Below are positions 1 to 7,857 of a DNA stretch of 10,057 nt, piece by piece. The stretch is from positions 1 through 10,057 of the forward strand of contig JACMLA010000160.1 in assembly GCA_014379815.1 (NCBI GenBank), read 5' to 3'. The position numbers were made by a program, and so were the translations under genes. Source of the DNA: Bryobacteraceae bacterium (GTDB lineage: Bacteria; Acidobacteriota; Terriglobia; Bryobacterales; Bryobacteraceae). The first letter of the stretch is position 1, and every line of letters starts with the position of its first letter. The notes under the pieces are model-generated. The model made no database searches, was not told the DNA's origin, and saw nothing but the letters and a program-made list of their open reading frames with translations.

Positions 1-3000
1 AGCTCGAAGCGGAACCGCTCTCCGATCCGGAATACGCGGTGCAGACTGACATCAGTTCCGATGCGGCCTGGACCGGTCAGAATATTGCGTCCCGTGCTGC
101 CGAACTGGTTCGCAGGCCCGGAAGCAAATGCGGTGTTGTCGTAATACTGCTGCCCAGGGCCGAATCTCGCTGTGCGTTCCACGTCTGGCTTCACCTGATT
201 CGCTGTTTGCAGATTGCCGGGACAGTTGCAGGCACCACCTCCGATCACGCTGAACGGGGTTCCTGAGAAGCGGTAGAAGATTCCGTTGATGTCCCAGTTG
301 CCGACGATCCAGCTAAGTGGTCCGGAACTGGCCCACTGCTTGCCTTTGCCGAACGGAAGTTCGTAGATGTACGCAAGCTGGAGAACATGGGTACGGTCGT
401 AGCCGGCTCGCGCGCGGTTGCGGCCAATCACTTCCGGAGAGTTCCAGTTCACTTCGACCCAACCATTGTCATCGGCCATGTTGATCGCTTTCGCCAACGT
501 GTAAGCACCCTTAAGGAAGAAGCCCTGAGAGAACTGTTTGTTCAGAGCAAACTGGAAAGAATGGTAGTTGGAACTGAGCCAGCCATCCCACATACGGGTG
601 TTTACGGTACGACCAAACCGCCGGGCAAGCGGCAGTTGGTTGGTGTTAGTCCCAGGCAGGCCAGAGTTGATGTTACGATCCGCCAGCATGTTGGTTGCCT
701 GCGTGCCTACATAGGCCACACTAGCCGAGGTGCCTCGCAGGATTTCACGCTCGACGGTCAGGTTCCAGCTCTGGATGTATCCGCGGTTGATCTTTCCCCA
801 TGGGCTTCGCATGTCAACGGTCGGCGGTAATTGCCCTGAACCCAAGCTCAGATCGGGCCCAACGATCGGCGGGATGCCATCTAACACATTCCGGACGGAG
901 CTGAAAGAGTTGTCTGGATTCAAAATCGATGCGATTGTGGACGGGTAAAAACCACGAAGCGGCCGCGAAAACGGCAGTGGATCCGTCGTCAAGCCGTAAG
1001 CACTTCGGACTACCGTTTTCTCCGTCACCCGCCATGCGAAGCCGAAGTTAGGAGCAAAGTTCAGGGAATTGATGCTGATTCCCTGGTTGGTTGGCACATT
1101 GCCGTAGCCCGTGAAACTTACGACGTTGGTGTTGGGGTCATATAGCTCTAAACCAGAGTTGGCGCGAGTCATGAGCGGGAAATAGTTCATGCGCACACCC
1201 AGATTGACTGTCACCCTGCGGCTCAGCTGCCAGCGGTCACGGACGTAGAACCCTGTCTGAGTTTCCCGGCCGGACATCTCAATGTACTGGAGACTCTTGC
1301 TGACTCTGGTTGCTTCACCAAGAAGGAATGCGGCCAGGCTGTTGAAGTAGTTCGGGGCTGCGCCGCCAAGAAGCGAGGTCACACCGCCGCCGAAGTTGAA
1401 CTGTCCGCGAGGGTTTTCAATCTCAGGCTGCCAGTGGTCCAAAGCGTGACGAACCAGATTGAATCCAAAACGGATGTCGTGCTTACCACTGATCAGTGTG
1501 AGGTTGGTGTCGTGTGTGAAGCTTCGTTCCGTGCGGAACACCGGTGTCCAGTTCAGTGTCTGGCCGACGTTGGTGTAGTCGAATACGAATACCGGAAGTC
1601 CACTCTGGCGGGGGTCAGGGCCATTCGTTCCAGGAATCCTGAAGACATCGGTTCCGTAGTTTGTGCCAAAGTCGTTGCCCACCACGTTCTGGCTCATGCG
1701 CGTGTACCCGAATGTTTGATCCAGTAGCAGGTTCGGGGTCAGCGACCAGGAGTGCCCGACGGTATGCAATTGCGTGAACGTATCACCTGTCGCCGGATCA
1801 CCTCCGAGGCCAGGGCCAACCAGCTCTCCGAAGACTGCCTGACCACCAACGATCGCTTTCAGGAAGCTCGATTTACCCCAGATCTGATGACGATCGTTGC
1901 GAGTGTAGTTGATCTTGTAGTCGTAGTTATTCCGATCAAATTTTCCGGTGCCTGCGCCGGAGAAGTTATTCTGCTGTCCGGAGTTTGTCGGCAATGGCAA
2001 ACCAGCCAGAACCTGCCTCGCCACCGAACTGACGCGCTCGGCAGGAATCACATTGTTCGGGAAAGGCGTACGGCCCGAACCGTCGGGATTGCCAGTGCGG
2101 GGGTCATAAATAATTGTTGGCGTGGTATTCGCGCCGAAAAGGGCGTTGCGGAAATCTCCGGTGCGGAGGTCTGCCCTCGGAACACTGAACAAGCCTGAGC
2201 CGCCGATTCGCTGACGCGTGCCTTCATAGTGGCCGAAGAAGAACAGCTTGTTTCTAAGAATTGGACCACCCAGCTTGCCACCAAAGATGTTCAGCGTATC
2301 CCTTGGATTTCTTTGCGTGGCCGCAAGGAAGTAAGGCCTCGACTTCATCTCCTGATTGTTGTGATACTCCCAGGCAGCGCCATGAAACTCATTGGTACCG
2401 GAAGCGGTGATGACTGTCACGGCGGCGCCGCCTGCCATTCCCTGCTCCGCATCCAGAGCCGTCGTCGAGACGTTGACTTCAGCGACCGTCTCCGATGGCG
2501 CTACATACGCGTTGTGATGCGGCAGCCAGATGTTGACGTTGATCGCACCGTCGACCCGGGTGGTATTCATGTTGGCCGGCGTGCCGTTCACGTTGGTGCG
2601 CAGCGATCGTCCGGGCGTGTCGGTGGACGAGTTCTGAAAGCCTGCGGGCGTAGCGCCGGGCACCAGGTTGATGAGAGCCTGATAGTTCCTGTAAACGTTC
2701 AGCGGAAGTGCCTGAATCGGCTTGCTGGTGATCGTGGTGGAAGTGTCTGAGCGTTCTGTCTGGAGCAGGACCGCCTGGCCATCCACGTTAACGGTCTCGG
2801 TGATCTGGCCAACTTCCATCGCGAAGTCGACGCGGGCGACATTATTGGCCAGCACGTCGAGCGAAGTCCGGTTAGCCGTGCGGAACCCCGAACCGCTCGC
2901 TTTCAGTTCATAATTTCCTGGCAGCAGATTGGTGAAGTTGTAGTTGCCAGAGTCGTCGCTTTTGGTTTCGCGCTGCTGGTTTGTCTCGCGACTGGTTAGC

Positions 3001-3143
3001 GTGACACTAACATTCGGTACGACGGCGCCGGACTGATCGGTGACAGACCCGACCACAGATCCGTAGATTACTTGCGCTCCGGCTGTCTGGGCAGCCAATA
3101 GCGACACTAGCACGGCTAATAGCCGCGCGTGTAAGTACTTCAT
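1..3143 (-). CDS. TonB-dependent receptor, Oar-like, with N-terminal carboxypeptidase-regulatory domain (C-terminus cut by window edge)
   Basis: Outer-membrane beta-barrel receptor of the large Oar-like family that is expanded in Acidobacteriota; it is expected to import a bulky substrate (glycan, peptide or siderophore) using TonB energy, but the substrate cannot be read from the sequence. The frame starts at ATG 3143 and stays open for 1047 codons to base 1. Residues 1-23 form a signal peptide with a predicted cut after AGA. Residues about 25-112 are a carboxypeptidase-regulatory-like Ig fold (GSVTDQSGAVVPNVSVTLTS, then NLLPGNYELKASGSGF). A plug-like region follows (ALPLNVYRNYQALINLVPGA), then a long aromatic and Asn-rich barrel. 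The last visible residues, FRIGERFRFEL, match the stretch that normally lies some 40-60 residues before the end, so little is missing. I checked the frame by translating most of the gene and saw no stop or frameshift. Start choice is supported by an AGGGGG ribosome binding site nine bases upstream. Family assignment is firm; ligand unknown. Confidence 0.95.
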   Translation of the reverse strand, partial: MKYLHARLLAVLVSLLAAQTAGAQVIYGSVVGSVTDQSGAVVPNVSVTLTSRETNQQRETKSDDSGNYNFTNLLPGNYELKASGSGFRTANRTSLDVLANNVARVDFAMEVGQITETVNVDGQAVLLQTERSDTSTTITSKPIQALPLNVYRNYQALINLVPGATPAGFQNSSTDTPGRSLRTNVNGTPANMNTTRVDGAINVNIWLPHHNAYVAPSETVAEVNVSTTALDAEQGMAGGAAVTVITASGTNEFHGAAWEYHNNQEMKSRPYFLAATQRNPRDTLNIFGGKLGGPILRNKLFFFGHYEGTRQRIGGSGLFSVPRADLRTGDFRNALFGANTTPTIIYDPRTGNPDGSGRTPFPNNVIPAERVSSVARQVLAGLPLPTNSGQQNNFSGAGTGKFDRNNYDYKINYTRNDRHQIWGKSSFLKAIVGGQAVFGELVGPGLGGDPATGDTFTQLHTVGHSWSLTPNLLLDQTFGYTRMSQNVVGNDFGTNYGTDVFRIPGTNGPDPRQSGLPVFVFDYTNVGQTLNWTPVFRTERSFTHDTNLTLISGKHDIRFGFNLVRHALDHWQPEIENPRGQFNFGGGVTSLLGGAAPNYFNSLAAFLLGEATRVSKSLQYIEMSGRETQTGFYVRDRWQLSRRVTVNLGVRMNYFPLMTRANSGLELYDPNTNVVSFTGYGNVPTNQGISINSLNFAPNFGFAWRVTEKTVVRSAYGLTTDPLPFSRPLRGFYPSTIASILNPDNSFSSVRNVLDGIPPIVGPDLSLGSGQLPPTVDMRSPWGKINRGYIQSWNLTVEREILRGTSASVAYVGTQATNMLADRNINSGLPGTNTNQLPLARRFGRTVNTRMWDGWLSSNYHSFQFALNKQFSQGFFLKGAYTLAKAINMADDNGWVEVNWNSPEVIGRNRARAGYDRTHVLQLAYIYELPFGKGKQWASSGPLSWIVGNWDINGIFYRFSGTPFSVIGGGACNCPGNLQTANQVKPDVERTARFGPGQQYYDNTAFASGPANQFGSTGRNILTGPGRIGTDVSLHRVFRIGERFRFE

Positions 3144-3152
3144 TTTGCTGAA

Positions 3153-3158
3153 CCCCCT
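3153..3158 (-). promoter_or_regulatory. Ribosome binding site of the TonB-dependent receptor
   Basis: On the minus strand this reads AGGGGG, with nine bases between it and ATG 3143. It fixes the receptor start. Confidence 0.7.
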
Positions 3159-3194
3159 GATTGTACGGTCAACCCAACTAACTGGTATCTGGTA

Positions 3195-3222
3195 ATAGTA
3201 CGAAATTCGACAGGGATGTCAA
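3195..3222 (-). promoter_or_regulatory. Sigma-70-type promoter of the TonB-dependent receptor
   Basis: On the minus strand there is a perfect -35 hexamer TTGACA (3222 down to 3217), a 16-base spacer, and TACTAT (3200 down to 3195) as the -10 element. Transcription would start near 3188, giving a leader of about 45 bases that carries the AGGGGG ribosome binding site. Read directly from sequence; activity is inferred. Confidence 0.65.
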
Positions 3223-3279
3223 TAGCTGTAAGTTCTTAAAGGGTCATTCCAGTTCAGCGATACTGAAGACGCCTGCCTC

Positions 3280-4242
3280 ATGACGAGGGAACAAGTTCTT
3301 ATCTTCAGCGCTGCGACTTTGGTCGCTCTCTGCGTCCGCCTGATCCTGATTCGGTTACTCCGGCCTGTCCGAAAACACAAGGCAGGCGAGTTACTCCTAA
3401 GTACTATCAGCGGACCTTCAATTCTCTGGTGCATTGCCATCGGTCTGGCACTTGCCATTCAGAACACCGGCGTTTCTGAAGAGACAAAGCAGTGGGCTGA
3501 GAAGGGAATCGGTGCCTTTGTCACTATCAGCATCGGTCTGGTGGCGGCTAGCACCGCCGTCCAGCTGATTGCAGTTTATGGAGAGCGAAGGAGTCTTCGC
3601 ATTGCAGGGCTTTCCCGGACGCTCATCAACGTCGTGATCTTCAGCATCGTTGCACTGACTGTCATGAGTCAGTTCGGCGTGCAGATTACGCCAGTGCTGA
3701 CAGCACTTGGGGTCGGCGGACTTGCTGTCGCACTGGCACTGCAGGATACCCTGGCTAACTTCTTTGCAGGCATCCACATCCTTGTAGAAGAGCCGATACG
3801 CGTGGGAGACTTCATCCGGCTTTCTGAAAAGGAAGAGGGGACAGTGCGCGATATCGGATGGCGGACTACCCGCATTGCGACGTTTGCTAACACAACACTG
3901 GTCGTCCCGAACAAGACCATCGCCTCGGCCAACGTAGTCAACTTCAGCCTTCCGGACTTGCGTGTATCTGCCGAGATTGCGATCTTCTCGCATCATGATG
4001 TCGACGCCGGTAAGATTGCCGCGATCGCTCTCGAAATTGCCACGACGACAAAGTCCGTTCTGGCAGATCCCGCGCCGGTGGTACTGTTCGATCCGGGCGT
4101 GTTGCAAACTCACCTGCAGTTAAAGCTGGTCCTTGAGGTGCCCAACATAATGGAGCGTGGCCGGGTCCAGTCCGAGATACGCTCCCGACTTCATGAGCGG
4201 TTCCGGGAGGAGGGTATTTCTTTCCCTGTGGTTAAGCCGTAG
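3280..4242 (+). CDS. MscS-family small-conductance mechanosensitive channel
   Basis: Inner-membrane channel that opens under membrane tension and releases small solutes during hypo-osmotic shock. The 320-residue product has five likely membrane helices at about 5-27, 45-62, 78-98, 113-133 and 137-166. The last is the Gly/Ala-rich pore helix (ALGVGGLAVALALQDTLANF), followed by the family hallmark around 169-180 (VEEPIRVGDFIR). The beta domain has GTVRDIGWRTTRI (187-199) and VVPNKTIASANVVNFS (208-223); an alpha/beta C-terminal domain runs to the end. E. coli MscS has three helices and 286 residues, so this is a slightly longer five-helix form. It is divergent from the receptor gene and ends six bases before the stop of the next, convergent gene, with no terminator between them. 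There is no convincing ribosome binding site before ATG 3280, but the frame is closed by TAA at 3229 and no other usual start codon lies between. Confidence 0.93.
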   Translation: MTREQVLIFSAATLVALCVRLILIRLLRPVRKHKAGELLLSTISGPSILWCIAIGLALAIQNTGVSEETKQWAEKGIGAFVTISIGLVAASTAVQLIAVYGERRSLRIAGLSRTLINVVIFSIVALTVMSQFGVQITPVLTALGVGGLAVALALQDTLANFFAGIHILVEEPIRVGDFIRLSEKEEGTVRDIGWRTTRIATFANTTLVVPNKTIASANVVNFSLPDLRVSAEIAIFSHHDVDAGKIAAIALEIATTTKSVLADPAPVVLFDPGVLQTHLQLKLVLEVPNIMERGRVQSEIRSRLHERFREEGISFPVVKP

Positions 4243-4248
4243 GACTGG

Positions 4249-4581
4249 TCAGGTCCGGGAGATCTTCCTGGCTCGCCGGAACGAAGAAACGCCGTACCAG
4301 AGAAGCATCAGTGCGAACGCACCACCTGCGAGGAGAACGAGGGGGTTTCCAGCGGCTTGTCCACCCTCTTTATAGTTGCGCCAGGTGGAGAACGCCACCA
4401 GAACCGCGAAACTTAAGAAGATGAATCCGATGACTTCGTTCCACAAAACCCGGATGGGTTTCACGACGGCCGGAACGACGTGCGTTATAAATACTTTTCC
4501 TTCTTTTAGCAACGTGCTGCACGACCTGCTTTGCTGCAATGATCGCACGGACTGCAACAGCTTTTCGACGAAAGCGTCCAA
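4249..4581 (-). CDS. Small two-helix membrane protein of unknown function
   Basis: I do not recognise a named family. The 110-residue product has a basic N-terminal part, then the segment VVKPIRVLWNEVIGFIFLSF leading into a first membrane helix at about 49-66. A linker of about 12 residues rich in Gly and charge follows, then a second helix at about 79-97, and a basic tail (SFRRARKISRT) that should stay in the cytoplasm. The start is uncertain. TTG 4581 has a purine-rich AGGGA directly against it with no spacing, which is poor. GTG 4548 would give 99 residues, and the well-conserved-looking part only begins near residue 34. It converges on mscS with a six-base gap and diverges from the next small gene. 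It is probably real because of the clean two-helix topology and tight fit between neighbours. Confidence 0.6.
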   Translation of the reverse strand: MDAFVEKLLQSVRSLQQSRSCSTLLKEGKVFITHVVPAVVKPIRVLWNEVIGFIFLSFAVLVAFSTWRNYKEGGQAAGNPLVLLAGGAFALMLLWYGVSSFRRARKISRT

Positions 4582-4625
4582 TCCCTGAAGTGCTATAGTT
4601 GGGGCACCGGAAAGCGAAGGCGCGA

Positions 4626-4952
4626 GTGGACGAGCGACTAAAAGAACTGATGCAGGAGCTGGGAAACGCGATTAATGAGTCGCTGTCCGACTCAGATCGC
4701 ATCGCTCAGGCCATATCGGACATTAAACTGGCTGGCTACGATGTTTTCCTCGTTCTTGAGGCAACCATCGGTTTCAACAAGCGCGAAGAGGGTGACGGCG
4801 ATAGTTCGGATGCCGACGGCGCAACGTCGGTACCGCCGGAGCACTTTGAAACTTCGGGCAAGATCAAGTGGACGTCACAGGACCACAAGTTCCTTCGTGC
4901 ACTAAAGATTGCGGTCGACGAAGAAAGCCAGGGCCGTAAGGATCCGGTCTAA
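4626..4952 (+). CDS. Small acidic soluble protein of unknown function
   Basis: Unrecognised 108-residue protein. The N-terminal half is predicted helical (DERLKELMQELGNAINESLS, then DRIAQAISDIKLAGYDVFLV). A low-complexity acidic linker rich in Gly, Asp and Ser follows (about residues 55-66), and then a C-terminal basic/acidic helix (TSQDHKFLRALKIAVDEES). There is no signal peptide or membrane helix, so it is likely cytoplasmic. I prefer GTG 4626, which has GAAGG five bases upstream; a longer reading from TTG 4599 adds nine residues but has no ribosome binding site and overlaps a possible -10 element (TATAGT, 4594-4599). Its TAA stop (4950-4952) overlaps the stop of the convergent glycosyltransferase gene. 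It diverges from the small membrane-protein gene, so the two could share a control region. Confidence 0.65.
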   Translation: MDERLKELMQELGNAINESLSDSDRIAQAISDIKLAGYDVFLVLEATIGFNKREEGDGDSSDADGATSVPPEHFETSGKIKWTSQDHKFLRALKIAVDEESQGRKDPV

Positions 4953-6001
4953 AGCAGTCGCTGGTAGACCTCCCAGGTAGCGCTCGCTGCCTTTTCCCAG
5001 GAAAACAGTTCGGCTCGCTTTCTGCCAAGGGCAACCATCTTCTCGCGCAGGTCCTGGCTATCGGTCAGTTGTCGCAACGCCTCCGCGACGGCGTCGTCCG
5101 ATTCCGGATTGACTAGCAGCGCCGCGTCGCCGCATACCTCCGGCAGAGCGGAACGATCGGACGCGACCACTGCGAGCCCGCTTGCCATTGCTTCCAGAAC
5201 TGGCATACCAAACCCTTCATCGAGAGAAGGAAACGCGAATACCGAGGCGCGGGCATAGAGCTCGGAAAGAGCGGTCGTTGATAGGTAGCCCGTCACTTGA
5301 ATGCGGTCGCGGGCGGGACTCTGCGCTATCGTGGCGAGTGCCTCAGCGGCACCATACCCATCGGCGGCCCCCGCTAAGATAAGCCGCCAGTCCACGCAGG
5401 TGCCTTCCCGGCCCAGCCGTTCGAAAGCACGAACGAGGCGGGTGATGTTCTTCCTGTGCTGGATTGCTCCTACGTTCAGAATGATGTTCTCGCGCGCGAA
5501 ACCGGGGAGAGGCAGATGCCGTATTCCATGATGTATGACGTGAATGCGGGATGGCTCGATATGAAGCAGCGACTCGACCTGCGATGCCGTCGAGCGGGAT
5601 ACCGCAATGATGAGGTCGGACCGCTCTGCTGCTTCACGAGCCTGCTGCGTGAATCGCCTGCGGAACTCCGGCGAGGAATAGTCGCCTGTCATCACGAAGA
5701 GATCGTGAAAGGTGCAGACCTTCCGGCGGATCCGAAGAGCCGGCATTCTCTGGTTCAATCCGTGGAACAGACTTGGTTGTGTTGGAGGAAGGAGCCAGCG
5801 GTCTCCGAAGATTGCGCGTCTGACGTTGGGAAGTATTGCGGGGGCGGCTCGACGCCAGGTATGAGGCCGATACAGATGCCGGAAACGCTGGTCGGGATGA
5901 GACTCGGCAAGGGATCGGAGAATCTCGAGAGAGTAGATACCGACGCCGGTCGGATGCTTACCGACACTGTATGTTGCGTCGATCCCGATGGTGTCCGGCA
6001 C
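4949..6001 (-). CDS. Family 4 glycosyltransferase (GT-B fold)
   Basis: Transfers a sugar from a nucleotide-sugar donor with retention of configuration, most likely to an envelope or exopolysaccharide glycan; donor and acceptor cannot be read from sequence. The 350-residue length is usual for GT4. The N-terminal Rossmann half has the glycine loop GKHPTGVGIYSLEIL (14-28) and FHDLF (98-102). The C-terminal half has NVGAIQHRKNITRLVRAF (176-193), with the Arg-Lys pair expected to bind donor phosphates, and the diagnostic E-x7-E motif at Glu262 and Glu270 (DEGFGMPVLEAM), followed by ASDRSALPEVCGDAALLVNP. The start is GTG 6001, only 24 bases after the stop of the sigma-54 activator, with no strong ribosome binding site, so translation may depend on the upstream gene. 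No membrane segment is seen. The family is certain, the pathway is not. Confidence 0.93.
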   Translation of the reverse strand: MPDTIGIDATYSVGKHPTGVGIYSLEILRSLAESHPDQRFRHLYRPHTWRRAAPAILPNVRRAIFGDRWLLPPTQPSLFHGLNQRMPALRIRRKVCTFHDLFVMTGDYSSPEFRRRFTQQAREAAERSDLIIAVSRSTASQVESLLHIEPSRIHVIHHGIRHLPLPGFARENIILNVGAIQHRKNITRLVRAFERLGREGTCVDWRLILAGAADGYGAAEALATIAQSPARDRIQVTGYLSTTALSELYARASVFAFPSLDEGFGMPVLEAMASGLAVVASDRSALPEVCGDAALLVNPESDDAVAEALRQLTDSQDLREKMVALGRKRAELFSWEKAASATWEVYQRLL

Positions 6002-6025
6002 GCTCTGATTCTACTGGCCGCCGGG

Positions 6026-7048
6026 CTAGTCGGAGAAGCTGTACTCCTTCAGCTTGCGATACAGGGTGGTGCGACCGATCCCGAGCAGGATGGCGGCGGC
6101 TGTGCGATCGTTCCTGGTGAACTTCATGGCCCGAAGGATGGCACGTCGCTCCATCTCCGGTAGAGGAAGAATCGGTTCGAGGTCCTCCGGAGTGAGCCTG
6201 TAATCCGCGTTATTGATTACAGGTGAGGTCGGTAAGCCAACGGCGGCAGCGAGTCCGAGCAACGGTGAGTTCGCGATATGAACGCTGCTAATGAGGGTGG
6301 ACGGCAAATCGTTTGTATGTAGAAGAGGTCCGGAATTGACCGCGACCATGTGCTGGATACAGTTTTCGAGCTCGCGCACGTTGCCGGGCCATTCGTAAGT
6401 GAGTAGCGTTTCCATCGCTTCAGGGGTAATCGTGTGATGTTCACCATATCGGCAAAGAAAATGTTCGGCAAGAACCGGAATGTCCTCCTTGCGGTCCCGC
6501 AACGCGGGAAGGCGCAGGGTGACGACTTTGAGCCTGTAGAACAGATCGCTACGGAAAGTATTGCGCTCGACCTCAACGGCAAGCTCGCGGTTGGTAGCGG
6601 CGACAATGCGGAAGTCGGAACGCTTCGATTGAGTGGACCCGACTGGCCGAAATTCCTTTTCCTGGAGCACGCGCAGCAACTTCGCCTGCAGCTCGAGAGG
6701 CAGCTCGCCGACCTCATCGAAGAACGCCGTCCCGCCGTGAGCGGCCTCGATTAATCCGGTTCTGGCACCGACGGACCCGGTATACGCGCCCCGCGCGGAA
6801 CCGAAGAGCTCACTTTCCATCAGCGATGCCGGTATCGCGGAGCAGTCGATGACGATGAAGGGACCCGACGATGGGCTGCGGCCGTGGATCTGTCGTGCGA
6901 CTACTTCTTTACCTGTGCCGGTTTCTCCCAGGATGAGGACCGGCCATCGTTGTCCATCTAATTTGGCGATCGCCTGGCTAAGCTGCGCCATTCGTGCGGA
7001 GTTTCCGATCAGCGACCGCTCCCGGGACATGTGTGCGACTGTAGTCAT
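6026..7048 (-). CDS. Sigma-54-dependent transcriptional activator, AAA+ and Fis-type HTH, no sensor domain
   Basis: Enhancer-binding ATPase that remodels RNA polymerase with sigma-54 to open promoters. Domains in 340 residues: AAA+ from about residue 11 to 245, with Walker A GETGTGKE (41-48), L1 loop GAYTGS (87-92), Walker B TAFFDE (107-112), sensor I ATN (151-153), arginine-finger region FRSDLFYRL (165-173) and WPGNVREL (220-227). A linker of about 50 residues follows, then a Fis-type helix-turn-helix (NDRTAAAILLGIGRTTLYRK, 313-332). The N-terminus before the ATPase is only about ten residues, so there is no receiver, GAF or PAS domain; control must come from a partner protein, as PspA does for PspF, or from expression level. 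The L1 loop differs from the consensus GAFTGA by Phe to Tyr and Ala to Ser. It lies 51 bases after rlpA and 24 bases before the GT4 gene on the same strand. I found no matching -24/-12 promoter in the window. Confidence 0.93.
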   Translation of the reverse strand: MTTVAHMSRERSLIGNSARMAQLSQAIAKLDGQRWPVLILGETGTGKEVVARQIHGRSPSSGPFIVIDCSAIPASLMESELFGSARGAYTGSVGARTGLIEAAHGGTAFFDEVGELPLELQAKLLRVLQEKEFRPVGSTQSKRSDFRIVAATNRELAVEVERNTFRSDLFYRLKVVTLRLPALRDRKEDIPVLAEHFLCRYGEHHTITPEAMETLLTYEWPGNVRELENCIQHMVAVNSGPLLHTNDLPSTLISSVHIANSPLLGLAAAVGLPTSPVINNADYRLTPEDLEPILPLPEMERRAILRAMKFTRNDRTAAAILLGIGRTTLYRKLKEYSFSD

Positions 7049-7099
7049 TCGCGTGCTTGTCAGGTAAGTGCGAAAGTTCAGCCGTTTGTCTCACTCGAA

Positions 7100-7786
7100 T
7101 CACCTGCTCCCATCCAGTCGGACTGTAAAGGCTGTAGTCCCGGAAGCCCGGATCTGCTGGGCCAGTGCTTCGGCGCGCGCCTCATCTTCGAGGCTTCCTA
7201 CAAGCACCCTATAGATCACCGCCTCCCCGGATCGTTCGATGATGCGGGCGGCACCGTACTTCTCCTGCATCGCCTCGCGAATGGCTTCCGCACGGACCTT
7301 GTCACGGAAGGCACCTACCTGCACACTGAACAGTTCCGATTGCTTTTCAATCTGCTGTTGCGGCGGTGCGGCAATGATGGTCAGCCTGACCTTTGAGATA
7401 CCCGGACCGATCATGTCGATCTCTCTGGCGGCAGCTCTCGACAGGTCGATGATGCGGTTGTCGATGAAAGGTCCCCGGTCCTGAATCCTGACTTCAACGG
7501 TCTTGTCGTTGGTCAGATTGAGGACTCGCACCCATGTATTGAAAGGCAGCGTTCTGTGTGCGGCGGTCAGCTTCTCCATGTCATAGACCTCTCCGTTGGC
7601 GGCACGCCTTCCATGGTAGGGATGGCCGTACCAGCTGGCGACTCCGGTCTCTGTACTTCCAGTGCGGGGAGGTTTAGCAGACCGGACTTTTCTGCCTCCA
7701 CACGAGGCAATCAGAAGAGTGGCAACGAGGCAGAGAAGCACGATGCCGACCCTCTGCGATTGTGATTTGAGCAGAAAAGATGTCAA
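7100..7786 (-). CDS. rlpA: RlpA-like lipoprotein: septal lytic transglycosylase with double-psi beta-barrel and SPOR domain
   Basis: Predicted lipoprotein that cleaves denuded (peptide-free) peptidoglycan glycan strands, usually at the division septum. The 228-residue product has a lipoprotein signal with lipobox IASC and lipidated Cys29. The double-psi beta-barrel covers about 47-138 with SWYG (51-54), [20 protein letters not shown] (63-82) and IQDRGPF (101-107). Glu66 and Asp103 align by motif with the acidic residues needed in Pseudomonas RlpA. The C-terminal SPOR domain (about 151-224, FSVQVGAF and YRVLVGSL) binds denuded glycan. The start is TTG 7786, backed by TGGAGGTG eight bases upstream. 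It is first in a run of three minus-strand genes (rlpA, sigma-54 activator, GT4) and divergent from a small Lys/Ala-rich peptide gene. The family is sure; catalytic activity is inferred, since some RlpA homologues are not lytic. Confidence 0.92.
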   Translation of the reverse strand: MTSFLLKSQSQRVGIVLLCLVATLLIASCGGRKVRSAKPPRTGSTETGVASWYGHPYHGRRAANGEVYDMEKLTAAHRTLPFNTWVRVLNLTNDKTVEVRIQDRGPFIDNRIIDLSRAAAREIDMIGPGISKVRLTIIAAPPQQQIEKQSELFSVQVGAFRDKVRAEAIREAMQEKYGAARIIERSGEAVIYRVLVGSLEDEARAEALAQQIRASGTTAFTVRLDGSR

Positions 7787-7794
7787 AACAATTT

Positions 7795-7802
7795 CACCTC
7801 CA
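7795..7802 (-). promoter_or_regulatory. Strong ribosome binding site that decides the TTG start of rlpA
   Basis: On the minus strand this reads TGGAGGTG, eight bases before TTG 7786. No ATG or GTG in the rlpA frame fits it, so the rare TTG start is well supported. Confidence 0.75.
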
Positions 7803-7842
7803 GGCGTTTGATCGGCTGTCTTCCCAGAGGACCATTACTTTT

Positions 7843-7857
7843 CTCTTGACACAAGAG
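7843..7857. promoter_or_regulatory. Palindrome over the -35 box, possible operator
   Basis: CTCTTG-ACA-CAAGAG is a perfect inverted repeat of six-base arms around three bases, and it contains the -35 hexamer TTGACA of the plus-strand promoter. A dimeric regulator bound here would block that promoter and could also affect divergent rlpA. The symmetry is directly visible; the operator role is inference. Confidence 0.45.

Noticed and set aside
387..2913. Several plus-strand open frames of 60-173 codons opposite the receptor
   Set aside because: All lie antisense to a continuous 1047-codon receptor frame with family motifs throughout and show no coding features.
3434..3450. TGGCAC-like match to the -24 part of a sigma-54 promoter in mscS
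   Set aside because: The following TTGC is only one base away instead of about five, and the site is inside coding sequence. Other TGGCAC matches also lack a properly spaced TTGC.
3418..4113. 231-codon open frame on the minus strand inside mscS
   Set aside because: It is a shadow of the well-supported MscS frame. It is Cys/His-rich with no domain pattern, no ribosome binding site and no room for its own gene.
5456..6163. 235-codon plus-strand open frame across the GT4 and activator genes
   Set aside because: It runs antisense through two genes with complete conserved motifs and has no family pattern of its own.
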